Assembly (NCBI GenBank): GCA_000498155.1
Contig: AXZN01000027.1
Span: 620,001-684,000 of the forward strand
DNA length: 64,000 nt
Direction: 5' to 3'
DNA from: Shiraia sp. slf14
Taxonomy: Eukaryota > Ascomycota > Dothideomycetes > Pleosporales > Shiraiaceae
Position 1 is the first letter of the stretch. Every line of letters begins with the position of its first letter. This document shows, in pieces, positions 23,460 through 35,195 of this stretch. The position numbers and the translations under genes were made by a program. Under the pieces are notes generated by a model. The model saw nothing but the letters and a program-made list of their open reading frames with translations, did not search any database and had not been told where the DNA came from.

Positions 23460-25304
23460 ATGCGCGAGGTCAACTTTAGCATCCCAAATGCCAACAAGGC
23501 CTCGGTTGGCATCACTACCGCCCTCTACGACCGCCGTGCCCTCGACTGCACCTCGACCCTCCCACTCATCAACTCACTCAACCATCTCGCCTACCTCACA
23601 ACCTCGTCTGCTCGCATACGAGACATCCTCACCGTCGATGGCGGCATCGAACGCCTGATATGCATCCTCAAGGAAGGCAGGAGTAAGGACATGATGGATA
23701 TGTGGAAATGGAATCTTGCCTTCCAGTGCATCTTCAACATTGGCGTCCGGGGTTCAGAAAATGTCCGCACTCGCGTCGTCGAGGCTGACATGGTTCCCGT
23801 CATCGCTACCATCCTCGATAATTACATCAAAGTCGTCGACAAGTGTAGGGCACAAGCCGAAGCTGAGATGCATCGATCTGGACGCCTTGGCGCCTCCAGC
23901 CGACACCATTCATCTCGCTCTGGTGAGATGGCATCATCCTCGGGCCACAGATCTGACCGCTCGCGTCGTGCCATCCCGCCTCCAATCGAAATCCCCCACG
24001 CTTTTGTACAAGGACCTGCCGAGTCACAGCTGGGCGATGCCACCCCAACGCCTGCCTTTGCCATGAGCTCTCCCCCAGAACGAACCACCTTTGGCCGAGT
24101 TCGCCCTCCTCATCACCATCACCACCGAAGCCATGAAGGACGAGGACAAGCCTTTGGAGCTGTCGGCAACGCTCCTCGCACCCTTGGCCAGCCACTCGTC
24201 ACATCGATTCCATCCATGGAGGCCACTGCCGACCCATTTGCGCTTAGGCCCGTGCGTGATGCAGACCGACTGCCCTCGATGCTTCCTCCTCTCCAAGGAG
24301 AGATCACATCTCAGCCAGAATCTCCCACCACACCCAGCGCTCCCCGAACCCATCAAACCAATCCCCATGGAACGCTTGGCCGGCCCCGACGCCGACCGTC
24401 TATTCGTCACCAGCTGTCCGTGTCTGGCGAGTCCGACCTCGAGGCACAGCAGGACGAGATCGTTGCCGATACCGCTGCGGGCACAGGTGGCCCCGAGCCC
24501 ATAGTCGGCATACAAAATAATGAAATCAACATGTCAGACATTGTCGACAACGCAGAGATGCTTGATGCAGGCGCCACCCCTGTTCCTATTGCAGCACCGT
24601 CGGAAGGAACTGACGAGAACAACGAGACATTCAACATCACACACCGCCCCGCCCTAGACGGAAGTCTGATTAACCCGACCACGACCCCACCTACCAACCC
24701 AATCACCGGCTTTTCACCCATGCAGCCTGCCATCAACGTGGTCACTAATACCCACCCACCACCATGGTACCCACGCTACGCCCAAGATCGCAACGCTACC
24801 GCTGGTGTTCTTGCCGCTATGCCGCGCGACGAGGATGTGCTCATGTCTCTGCAGCTCCTTGCATATGTGTCAAAATACTGCAACCTGCGATCCTACTTTC
24901 AAAAGTCACACCTGGTGCCCAAACTCAAGATTGGTGCTGACATCCAACTCCTTGATGGAGAAGCCTCGGCTGCAGAGGCAATCAAAGAAGATGAAGAGGA
25001 GCTCGAAGAGTACGAGCTGCCAGATGACTTCAACATCTTCCCTCTAGTCGAGCAATTTACCGTTCGACACCACACTTCAGACATGCAATACTGGGCAAGC
25101 GTTGTTATGCGCAACCTCTGCCGCAAAGACGACTCTCGTGGCGGCATTCGACAATGCGCATACTACCAATGCGGCCGCTGGGAAGAGTACACCCGCCAGT
25201 TTGCCAAGTGCCGCCGCTGCCGACGAACAAAGTATTGCAGCAAGGAGTGTCAAAAGAGTGCCTGGGTATTTCACCGTCACTGGTGCGTGGCCGCCACCTC
25301 GTGA
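23460..25304 (+). CDS. samB: MYND-finger protein SamB (yeast Mub1 homologue)
   Basis: A single exon of 614 residues. The N-terminal 125 residues (beginning MREVNFSIPNANKAS) are an armadillo-like helical domain very characteristic of SamB/Mub1. A long Ser/Pro/His-rich disordered middle follows (about 130-440, with a His run near 218), then a second helical block. The C-terminal MYND zinc finger (about residues 566-609) keeps its Cys/His ligands (CAYYQCGRW, CRRCRRTKYCSKECQ, HRHWC). In Aspergillus nidulans samB affects polarity, septation and conidiophore development. Yeast Mub1 works with the E3 ligase Ubr2 in degrading the proteasome regulator Rpn4. The role here is assigned by homology. An unusually long leader precedes the gene, which suggests post-transcriptional regulation. 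Confidence 0.95.
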   Translation: MREVNFSIPNANKASVGITTALYDRRALDCTSTLPLINSLNHLAYLTTSSARIRDILTVDGGIERLICILKEGRSKDMMDMWKWNLAFQCIFNIGVRGSENVRTRVVEADMVPVIATILDNYIKVVDKCRAQAEAEMHRSGRLGASSRHHSSRSGEMASSSGHRSDRSRRAIPPPIEIPHAFVQGPAESQLGDATPTPAFAMSSPPERTTFGRVRPPHHHHHRSHEGRGQAFGAVGNAPRTLGQPLVTSIPSMEATADPFALRPVRDADRLPSMLPPLQGEITSQPESPTTPSAPRTHQTNPHGTLGRPRRRPSIRHQLSVSGESDLEAQQDEIVADTAAGTGGPEPIVGIQNNEINMSDIVDNAEMLDAGATPVPIAAPSEGTDENNETFNITHRPALDGSLINPTTTPPTNPITGFSPMQPAINVVTNTHPPPWYPRYAQDRNATAGVLAAMPRDEDVLMSLQLLAYVSKYCNLRSYFQKSHLVPKLKIGADIQLLDGEASAAEAIKEDEEELEEYELPDDFNIFPLVEQFTVRHHTSDMQYWASVVMRNLCRKDDSRGGIRQCAYYQCGRWEEYTRQFAKCRRCRRTKYCSKECQKSAWVFHRHWCVAATS

Positions 25305-26199
25305 ATACAACCCCAGACACTGTATTTTTCTTAATATCTAAATTTCTCATACCCCCATCTGAGGATTCTCATCCTAGGGAGATTTCTCGTTGGCTGCATA
25401 TTGCATGGCGCGCTTGGATTCCCCCTTGACCATTATCATATCATATCATTACTTTGTTCAACAAGCAAGGTTTCATATCTTAATGAGCGACACGACTACC
25501 CGATACCATTACTGCTACTACACTCAGATTGCTGCTGCTGCTGATACTACTGCTATTCTCATTTTTTTTTTCGCGCGCCCGGAGGACATGTATGGAGAGG
25601 ACTTGATTGATTTTGCAGGCTGGACAAGGGATGGCAAGAAAGGGAGGAAAGGACAAGGAGGGAATTTATACCATATGACGGCGGGACTTGGACTTTATTG
25701 CTAGTTGGACATGAGGTCTGATGCGTTGGTCTTGCATCTTTACTTGAGTTCTAGTGGAGACGGAGAAGTGGAGTAGTTACAAGCTTCATTCAAGATCAAC
25801 TCAGACTTTTCCTTCGCTGGTCAAAAGGGTTCCAAGTTTCAGGTTCTTTAGATAATGTTTGGCTTTTGCTTTCGGACTTGCTTGTGTGGAGCGAGAGAAG
25901 GAGAGTGAGAGTGAGAAAGAAAGAGTGCTTTGATTAGCAAGGGATACCATCATTACATGCTTGCTTTTTTCCTCATCGTTCTGATTTTACTCCTGCGATT
26001 TGACATTTACTTTACTGCTGTCTTTTTTTTTTGTGAGAAAGTATATTTAGCCGGCATAGCATAGTTAGCATGAAGATCATTCTTCTCCTTCACTTCACAT
26101 TCATATCCTCACTTTTACTTGCCCTCGCACTTCCATATATGAATCACTTCGTATGGCGCATCATTCATAATCTCACATTCATATCATATAAACATACAT
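25305..26199. other. Convergent 3' region samB / DNF3
   Basis: Low-complexity T- and AG-rich sequence. Small open frames continue from samB in other frames but show nothing recognisable. Likely 3' UTRs. Confidence 0.5.
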
Positions 26200-29100
26200 C
26201 TACCTATCAGGCCTAACATCCCCAAACCCCCTACTCAGCACTTTATTCACATCACCCCCATCTCCCCTGTCTTCCTCCTCACCAACCCCCCTCTTCCTCA
26301 AAATCCCCTCAATCTCCCTCTCCCTCCACCCCTGCACCACCCTGCGCGCAGCCTCCCTCTCCGCCTCTCTACCCTTCTCCACGCGCCCCTCCCACCCCTG
26401 CTGCAACTCGCCCGCAGCCGCCTCTTCGAACCTGCGCTTAACATCCGGGTCTTTCTCAAGCGCTTGGAAAACGTCTTCATCGCTGGTAAAAAATGCAGAG
26501 CGCAGGGAGATAGTGCCTAGTTCGAAGACCAGCACGGCGCAGAGGATGAGTAACAGGCAGGTCCACCAGGAGAGCGAGGCGCCGAAGCCGAGGAGGAAGG
26601 TGGAGCGCACGTAGTAGATTTTCGAGGGGTGTTTGTAGGTTAGGGACAGGATTATGTTCCAGAGGAACCAGCCGCCGATGGAGGCGATGATTGCGAGGGC
26701 GTTGGTGAGGGTTTTGGAGTGTGTTTCTATGACTCTTGAAGGGGGTTAGTATGGCGTTTTTGGTCTTGGGACGAGATGGGGGAGGGAATATCGGGGGGCA
26801 ATGAGGGAGGGGACGTACTGCATCTTCAAACTAATCAGCCATACCACAGCCGTATACGTGATACTCCCCAAGGCGAAGATGGAATTATCCTCGGTGAACA
26901 GCGCTTGTCCGTATAAGCCCAACATGCAGAAATACACGACCATTGCTTCGGCGCTGCCCATGAACATCCAGCCGAGATACACTTTGAGGTTGAAGCCGCC
27001 GTTGCGCTGGCCCTTGGTGTATAACTCGGGTACGGCGAGGAGTGTGGATGCAGAGAGGTCTTTCTCAAAGATGCCCATGAAGATTACGGGCAGCGAGGTG
27101 AAGAGCGTGTTGAACATGGAGAGGGACCAGGATTCGTAGAGCGAGGTGCCTGTGTAGCCGACGGAGCGTTGGTAGAGGGCTTGTGTGAGGTAAAAAAGCT
27201 GGGGATGTGTTAGCCGTGACGTAGAAAAGGGGGGATCAAGAACGTACGATTTCTTTCCAAAAGGTGCCGACTGTGTATTTGCATGTTCGGATGTAGTTCC
27301 AGCGTCCGTGGACGAGAAGGAGCTTGACGAGGAAGCGGAATTGTGCGATTGAGTAGTCGCTTGTTCGCGCTGCTTGGAGACCTTCTTTACCAGTAATGCC
27401 TATTCCAACGTGGGCTTCTTGGATCATGGCAATGTCGTTTGCTCCGTCGCCAATAGCAAGAGTGATGCTCTTCTTGACACGCTTGCGAATGCATTTGACA
27501 AGACTGGCTTTTTGAGATGGAGATGCACGGCAACAGATCACCGAGTCAGCTAATATGGCCAGTTCGTAGAAAAGAACCTCCAAAGCTTCGATCTCGACAA
27601 TCTTGGCCAGAGTTTGTCCATCTACCACAACAACAGAATGGGCTACTGTGCCACCGTTTATGGCTAAAATTGCAGCACCAATACTATGTTCAACCTGACC
27701 AGTCTCGTGGTCAAGAACAGTGACGTTGGAGTAGTCTTTGATCAGACGACACGAGTAACCAATGTTGATGGCTGTCTCGCGCTTATCGCCTGTCAACATC
27801 CACATCTTGATCTTTGCGCGACGAAGTTTATCAATAGCCTCAGGGACACCCTGTTGCAATTTATCTTCAATCGCTGTAGCAGCGCAAAGATCCAGATCTT
27901 GCTCAATCAAGTCACCAGCTTCTTCGATCATCCTCGTCCGATCAACAAGACTGGTAGTTGCTTCAAGGTATCCCTTCTTCCAAGTCTGATAATCGGTCTC
28001 ATCAATGAAGCGGTAGCCATAGAGAAGTGTACGTAGTCCTTCTGTAGCAAAGTCGTTGATATGCTGAAGACATGTTTCTATGACAGCACCCTCATCACTT
28101 GCAACGCTTTCATCGACCATCTCCTCTACAGCTTCAAGCTGCATCGAGCTGCGAGCTGAAGAAAAGGCCGCAGAGTATCGACCAAAGCCTGATTGACGTG
28201 GAGTCTGCATGGGGCTGTCCTCATCAAGCGATTGAAGTTCAACGTCATTCTCGCGTTCTCGCAGCCACTGGTCCATCTCATCTCTAGCCGACAATGAAGG
28301 ACGACCGCCAATGCTAGGACGAGCCAATGACGACCGACGAATGTTCAGACTAGCTCGAGCAGCCTGGCTGAATGTCATACTCTTTCTTCCGCCCACACTA
28401 CTTTGACGGCCTATGACACTGCTCTGGCGGCCAATGACACTACCCCTGCGATCAAACTGCTCGCTCATACGGGCAATAGCCTGCTGTGCCTCCATGCTCT
28501 TCCGCTTGTTTGCACGCCGCTCGATTTCAACCATCTTCTTGTTGGCTAGGGAAGCTAGTCTGAGTCGCTGCATGACAATTGAATCAGCGCCCTTGCAGAT
28601 GATGCAGATACGGCCATCTGGGAACCGCAGAATGATCGACATGCGTTTTCGCTTGCTGGAGAATTCGATGACATCCAAAATCTCGTATGTCTCAGAGACA
28701 TGCTCACCATCATTGCCTGGGGTCCTGAGGGTAATCGTGTGAACGTCACGGTTGATCAGTAGAAAGCCCATATCCTGTGCTGCCTGTACAAGAGCGAGTT
28801 CGTCGGGTGACGAGGCCATGAAGTGCGTCTCCCCATTCTCCTGTACTTCTGGAAGACAGGTATGACACAATGCTAGCGATAAAAGAAACATACGAGCTTT
28901 CTTCGAGAATGGTGTATGTGGCTTCCGTTTGATGTATTGGAGCATATCCTGAGTGCGAAGTTCTCGTGACGACTTTGTGCGCTTAGCAGAAGATTGCCAT
29001 GTTGGAACTAGTTCATCTTCATTCACTTCAGGTGGCGGGGCCTCAGTGGAAGGCTCTTCAAGCGAAACATCCTTGGCTGAGCGAAGACTCTTCCTACTCT

Positions 29101-31342
29101 TTGCAGGCTGTTTCCCCTTCTTTCTGGTCTTGTGGATCAGCTTGGCCTTCTTCTCCTTTCGCAGATCTGCATCATGGAGCCATGCCACGCCGGCAACACT
29201 GAGCTTGCGGAACTTCATAGAGTTGTCTGTCAGAGTTCCAGTCTTGTCTGAGAATATGTAGCTGATCTGGCCCAACTCTTCGTTGATAGTTGACGTCCTT
29301 GGCTCACACGGGGTGTCGGAAATAGGATCGTACATGTCGATATCTGTATGCAAAAAGAACATTTGCGCGAGTTTTACAATTTCCAAACTGACGTAGAGCG
29401 ACAATGGAATCATAGTGTTAAACATGATGATGAAAGCTGTCAAACTGGGGAAGAAAGGTACTGTTGCGTTGGAGAGGTAGAACATCTTTCTTTCGTGTCT
29501 CTGCCATAGTCTGTAGGCCACGGCGTTGAAGAGAGACAATGCAATAACGAAAAACACAATAAGAATAACGATGCGGTTGACTAGGTTTTGCAAAGATGGC
29601 GCCTTGATGCGAGGGTTCTTGTTGGCGTTCATGCGGATGCGGCATTCTTCGCCAGAATAAATGACCATACCAATAGCATCAGGTGTATTTCGCAAAATGC
29701 TTCCACGGAAAATGATTTCGTTGAGAGTCAGTGGCGCCTGTTTCCCATCCACAGTCACGCGTCCTTCGAAGCTGTATAGATCGCGGTTGGGGTCCTCAAC
29801 AACAAACTCTGCGTCGCTCCTAAGCACATCCTCCGCATGTAATATAGATTTGGAAATTGAAGCCGGAGTCTGCTTGCTCTTGAGATTCGTTTCGCCATCT
29901 AGTGCCATCGTCTCGACGAACGCTACGTTGTTTGCTCCACTTGTGTGTAAAAGAGCCACATCAGCAGGCGCAGCTTCGTCTCGTTCCAGTTTGATAATGT
30001 CTCCAACATTGATATCCTCCCACTTGATCGTCTCCCAGTTCAAAGCTTCTGTAGAAGACGAAACTTGGCTGGCATGATCCAAACTGTTTTTGTGCGGGGC
30101 TGATGTGCTTGCCCTGAGGACTTTGGCTTCCCGTCGATTTTCCGCCTTATCCAACCTATATCTCCTCAAATCATCGTAGCCTTCCTTGCTGATGGAAACG
30201 GTAACAAAAAACATCAATGGCACAATGGTCGTGAATGTGCCTGTCGTACTAAGACCGGGTATCATTTGCAAAATGGAAATAACAAGAAAGTAAAAATTGG
30301 CGAGCTTGGAGAACTGCGCAACGAGCTGGCGGGGAACAAAGTTCCAGGCAGAATATCGTGTGGATCTTATCCAATTGCTGGTATATGGCTGATTTGTTCG
30401 TTCGTCGATCAAGGGTTCTTTACGAGTCGCATCCACCAGTATATGTCGGCCATCCTTGCTGGGTGGTACGTCTTTTATGCGAAACACAAACTTGCGAGCT
30501 TGTTCTGCAAAGTCTTTGACCTTCTTCACGGCTATTGATTTCTTGCTAGGTCCCCTCTTATGCAGCCAGGTATCAAAGTTTGTAAGAGCGATAGGCCCTT
30601 GACCCAGCTTTGCCTTTGAAAGATCAGATGGCTCTGAAGAGTATTCATAATAAGCAGGCGCTACAGTCACAATGGCATCCCCAGTCTTGTTTGATCCTCC
30701 ATCTTGCGATTCCCTAAGCTGCCCCATCCTACTCTGTGGTCTCCCAGCTCTTTCACCCATCTCAATGGCCTCTTCTGGTTGTGCGTGTTCATGGACATTT
30801 TTACGGAATAAAGCGCTGCGTAGGGAGTAACCACGATTTCGAGACGTCGGCGAAAGAGGTGAGCGATCGCCGCTGCGTGGTGAAAGAGGGGAAACAGGTG
30901 ATTTGTGAGAAGATGAACCAATTCGTGGGTCATCCTCGCTGGGCGACACTTCACGCGTCCTGATGGTCAAATCTGGCGTACCCGGTCGCTTTCCTGACGA
31001 AGAGCTCTTTCCACCCTGTGTAATTTCGTAACTCGACGTCCGATCCCGTGCCAGACTAGTGCGATGCGCGGAGCCATGTCTTTCGATATCGGTGGAAAAG
31101 CGCACTCGAGGCGCAACATCAGATGACAATCGCGAGGTCGACGGCTGCGACGATGCTTCTACTGCTGAAGTGCGCGCGGCAGAATTGGCATCTGTCGGGC
31201 TTCGAGGGTCCTGAATGGTATATGGCGCATTTGGGCTTTCGGATGCGCCTCGGGTAGGTTCAGACAAATCGTCGCTATCGTGTGGCGCAGAGTGTCGCCT
31301 TCGGATGCCTCCACCGTTTGGAGGTTCGCCAGCGCCCGACAT
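26200..31342 (-). CDS. DNF3: P4-type phospholipid flippase, Dnf3 class
   Basis: Exons 31342-27248, 27198-26819 and 26734-26200 (introns 49 and 84 bp) encode 1669 residues, close to yeast Dnf3. A long disordered Ser/Arg-rich N-terminus (about 270 residues) precedes the P4 core. Seen in order: the membrane pair around NFYFLVISILQMIPG, the actuator DGETNLK, PLSLYVSLE in membrane helix 4, the phosphorylation site DKTGTLT followed by the Dnf3-type DNSMKFRKLSV, the nucleotide-binding KGAD, TGDKRETA, and GDGANDIAMIQEA. Six more membrane helices follow through exons 2 and 3. A large insert in the N domain carries a repeated GRQSSV motif. Such pumps move phospholipids to the cytosolic leaflet at trans-Golgi and plasma membrane with a Cdc50-type partner. 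The first in-frame ATG is at 31342; an in-frame TTG just upstream is not a start. Confidence 0.95.
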
Positions 31343-31995
31343 GGTCAATGACCATTGCCTGCATAGGAGTTGTAGAAGAGAAGGAAACGAAGCCCCAGCC
31401 TCGCTCTCGAGATTGAATAGTTGGCGACTCTGGGCCCGAGTCCAGTTCGCTTTAGCGGCGGCTTGACTCTTGGACGCTATTACTGGGCCTGAGGGATGGG
31501 ATTACGTGGCGCAGGGAGTGGCTTCTAGAGCGCGCATGGCAACTCTGGCACAAATGCAACAATAAACTTCCGGTGGATGTATGGCGAGACTGGAGCAGCG
31601 TTTCCAAAGGCTGAAGTCTGATAGGCTTTCATCAGCCGCAAGCGACGCGATTCCAAACCACCTGACGCAGCTTTGTCGGCCCTGCAGCCCGCGCTATTTC
31701 AGGACTGACGTAGAGTCGCCCCACTCTGCCATGCCTCCACACTCGCTTCCACTACCCCAGACAACAAAGTCCGTATATGGGTAACCACCAATCGAGCCTT
31801 ATCAAGATACATGTGGCTGTAGAAAACGCCATACATATTCCTTTCGGTAATAATGACTGTCTATGTACAAAAGCAAGACTGTGGAGAAAGTCTAGACTCC
31901 AGTGGCAAACAATATGAGCAGAGTAAATGCTGAGACAATCTTTACAAGATCATAGAGTAAGCTGAAATTTCCTCTTTGTTGGTTTCTGCTAGGAC
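31343..31995. promoter_or_regulatory. Divergent promoter DNF3 / second CorA-type gene
   Basis: 653 bp between divergent start codons. No gene seen; the interval must contain both promoters. Confidence 0.5.
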
Positions 31996-33705
31996 ATGGC
32001 TCTGAGGACTGCGTGGTGGATGCAAACACCGTCAACCTCAGCCTCACCACAGTCTCAGTCTCAATCTCAGCCTGCCAATTCTCCTAACCTACCCCATCAA
32101 CAATGGCCAAAACACCTTACTACAACTGGAATTAGCTTCGGCGTCCTGGAAGATATATTGAGGACATCTAGGGGTACTACATGTCGAGTTGAAAAACTGC
32201 GATTTGTGCCTGGGCGCTCAACTGGTGGGAAGCATTCAAGATGGACGCCCTACAAGTCGGTGACTAACAACAACGATCTGGTTGCCTTGGTCCAGGAATC
32301 AGATCCAGGAGTAAATAGTATATTCTTGTGAGTGATATCCATATAGCATTCGAGAGTCAATACAAGGGTGGGGTGCCAATGTCTGATTGCTAATACACAC
32401 CAGCTTTGCCACTCTTCTTTCCAGTGAATCCATCCAGATCCTAGGCTACTACCTAGATCTCACACCTCGCTTCTTCAACTTCCCGTATGGCTTGTTAATT
32501 ACAGGAAACACCGTTGAACAATGTGAGTAACTATTGCACCAAGCATCATTGATGCGAGGTGTGTTCATGCATCTTCCAGATTTGTTCTTTGCGCTTCAAA
32601 TTTTCGAGCGCTATGAAGGTACCCGAATACCTACCGAGGCAATGCGCAGTCATACGTCGCCCAAAGCCCAATTTCGGACTGCGACTGGTTTACATGGGCA
32701 TACTTGGCATGTCACACGCATAGCATTAATCTTCGCAAAGAGCTTGGATCGGAAATCACTTCGTGGACTAGTGCACATTGACCCTCTGGACACCGCAATA
32801 GCAGAAGGCTTACAGAAGTTGATGACGCGAGATGAAGACATACCACCTGGCGAAGCTGAAGAATATGCCGGACTTGGACAAATCGTTTCCGAAGTAATAT
32901 ACATAGCAACCTTCAATTGGGGCGCATTTTTAAGCGAAGCCGAACATCATCTTCAAATTTTGGTATGTTCATTCTGCCATTTTGATGTCTTCTGATATCA
33001 AGTTATGCTCATTGCTACTCGGTAGAGTCAACTATGCATCGATGAGGAACTAGAGATCAGTGCGCAACTTCGCTATACACGCGAATTGCACCAACTCTCT
33101 CCACTCTGGGTCCAAGTCCGCCGTCGCTTAGTATGCGCCAAAGATCTGGCAGGGCAAATGCTAATACACCCTTTCTTTGCAGACATCAATGGACACAGTA
33201 ATCGCATAGCAATGGATGGATACCTCACAAAGCAAATCAGCATAATCGAGGATCATATTGTTCGAACAAAAGAACTTGAAGAGCAAACTGGCGTTTTGAT
33301 CAGTCTGATTTTTAATATCGCCACTTTACAAGATACTCGAGCTGCAGTTGAAGAAGGCAAGCTTGCAAATGCCTTTACAGCAAGTATACGCCGTGTTACG
33401 CTTCTGACATTCGTCTATCTGCCCTTGATGCTGACAGCTGTAAGTATCCTTGCGACAACGGCTACCCAAATGCTAACACGAGGTAACAGAGCATCTTTGG
33501 AATGAACTTGCGAGAATTGACTGGCGAACGCGATAGTCCTCTGCCTTCCATATGGTGGTATTTTCTTATAGCTACTTTGCTCATGCTGGCAACGTTTGGT
33601 GCCTGGCTCTTTTGGGCCAGGCTTGTGAGCCGTGTGAAAGGAGAGAGTTTGCAGGCTTTGCTCAAAAGCCGGCGCTCACAAGGTCTCGGAATGGCTATCC
33701 AGTAA
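31996..33705 (+). CDS. CorA-like membrane protein with GMN motif
   Basis: Five exons: 31996-32327, 32404-32522, 32580-32962, 33026-33439 and 33490-33705 (introns 76, 57, 63 and 50 bp) encode 487 residues. The N-terminal 350 residues are soluble. A helical stalk with LEEQTGVLISLIFNIATLQD precedes two C-terminal membrane helices (about 402-419 and 438-460). The CorA signature is intact at the end of helix 1: IFGMN at 418-422, read only after splicing exon 4 to exon 5. Many filamentous fungi have such divergent CorA-like proteins with uncharacterised soluble parts; ion transport is likely but not shown. It is far from the other CorA-type protein here in length and sequence, so this is not a recent duplicate. 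Confidence 0.87.
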
Positions 33706-34481
33706 TATCTCCTTGGGAAGACATTTCGTTACTTTGTTTAATTCTAATGCCTCAAATCTGCACATTCTGTAAGTCAACTTGAAAACAAAGCCAACAAAGT
33801 ATCCTTCCTGTAATTCTATGGGATTTCTTCTGCTTTATCCGGCATTTCTTTTTCTTCGGAAATGAAGATATGTTTGTTGAGACGAAATAGGGATTTGTAC
33901 ACGGATTAGGGATATGATATGACGTTCAGTCGAACACTCATCACGTGTTGCTTATGTAACATGATTCACCTCCTTCCCCCTTTTGCAGTCGTGACAGTCA
34001 CCACATCTTCCTCAAAATGAAAGTAAAAATAACTTTTTTTCGCATTGCGTAAGCCGCATGTGTTCTACGCATGAACGTCTTAACTAACCGCGGGCCGCCT
34101 AGAGACTATGACAGTCTTGTTCATTTCCGATAGTTCTTCCATGGGCCGACGCCAAGGTCCCACCGATGGTAGAAAAGAAGAACAACTAGAAGAGATACTT
34201 CGTAAAATTCCGCCAAGGAGTACCGCCTGTGTAGATGCAGTGTCTCTTTGGCTATGAAGTGAAACATGACAAGGCCGATACTAGAAAACTTCAAGTCAAC
34301 ATAGTCAACGCTTTGCCGAATATTGAACCGGATACACCAGCTTTCAGACTATAAAGCAGCAGTAAGTATCTTGCAAGTAAATATCACACAAATCAACTCT
34401 CTCTATTACATCCACTCCTTCCTCCAGAGGCTCAATTCCAACCTTCGCCATCCTCAATTTCCTCTTCGAAATCCCATCACC
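33706..34481. other. Intergenic, promoter of the ADP-ribosyltransferase gene
   Basis: No gene seen. Contains a TATA-like element at 34350. Confidence 0.5.
34350..34355 (+). promoter_or_regulatory. TATA-like box
   Basis: TATAAA 127 bp upstream of the ADP-ribosyltransferase ATG, a plausible core promoter for a tightly regulated secreted protein. Confidence 0.45.
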
Positions 34482-35195
34482 ATGACCAAACCCCACTCCC
34501 AACCCCTAACCTTCATCCTCCTCCTCTCCCTCTACACCCTCGTCGCCCACGCCGCCGACTTCTGGCGCGCAGACCAGCGTTCTCCCGAAGTAATCAAAGC
34601 ATCCGGCGGCTTCAAGCCCCGCGCGCAAACCACCCCAGGCGTCGTCGCCCCCGATCTCAGCCTCTGGAACCACGCACTGGGAAAGAACAACGCAGGCGTC
34701 CACACCAACGACAACGACGGCTACGTTTCCACCAGCGCAGACAAAGACTTCACGCTCGAATGGGCACAAACCCGCTTCGGCACAGGCTGGGTCTACCGCA
34801 TCCACGCAGCGCCCAATCTCATCGACGTGCTCGCCACACTGGACCAGTACGCGCGCAATCTCCGCGAGCAAGAGTACGCTGCAATCGGTGGGATTAAACT
34901 CGAGCAGATTATCTCCTGGATCCCTGTTGTGAATGGCGATATCGGCAAGGAGGTTAAGAATCCCGCGTATAATCGCAAGTTATTCAAGAAGGAGAAGGAT
35001 GCAGGTGCGCAGCCTCAGCTTGCGGGCTTTCCTTCTGGTCATCGCGCGTGGGGAGAGGAGCCGTGGAGGAAGTTTGCGACGTGTGTGAGTCCCAGGGGAA
35101 GAGTTGTGAGGAGTCTGACGAAGAGGGAGACGTGTACTCCTAAGAAGGGGAATGTGGAGGTTGGGAAGGAGTGGGTTGCGGGGATGTATAAATGA
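34482..35195 (+). CDS. Secreted ADP-ribosyltransferase, heat-labile-enterotoxin A-like
   Basis: Intronless, 237 residues. A signal peptide covers about residues 1-24 (hydrophobic FILLLSLYTLVAHA, cleavage before ADFW). The mature part shows the R-S-E class ADP-ribosyltransferase signature: Arg29 in WRAD directly after cleavage, the strand motif YVSTS at 81-85, and Glu129-Gln-Glu131 followed by YAAIGG. All three catalytic elements are intact. The C-terminal 80 residues are basic with two Cys. Fungal members of this family (Enterotoxin_a) occur mostly in insect and plant pathogens and are considered secreted virulence or competition factors; targets are mostly unknown. The first ATG in frame is at 34482; an upstream in-frame TTG at 34323 is not a start. 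The gene borders HET genes in a lineage-variable segment. Confidence 0.88.
   Translation: MTKPHSQPLTFILLLSLYTLVAHAADFWRADQRSPEVIKASGGFKPRAQTTPGVVAPDLSLWNHALGKNNAGVHTNDNDGYVSTSADKDFTLEWAQTRFGTGWVYRIHAAPNLIDVLATLDQYARNLREQEYAAIGGIKLEQIISWIPVVNGDIGKEVKNPAYNRKLFKKEKDAGAQPQLAGFPSGHRAWGEEPWRKFATCVSPRGRVVRSLTKRETCTPKKGNVEVGKEWVAGMYK

Noticed and set aside
34323..34481. Longer N-terminus for the ADP-ribosyltransferase
   Set aside because: It would start at TTG; the ATG at 34482 is followed directly by a clean signal peptide.
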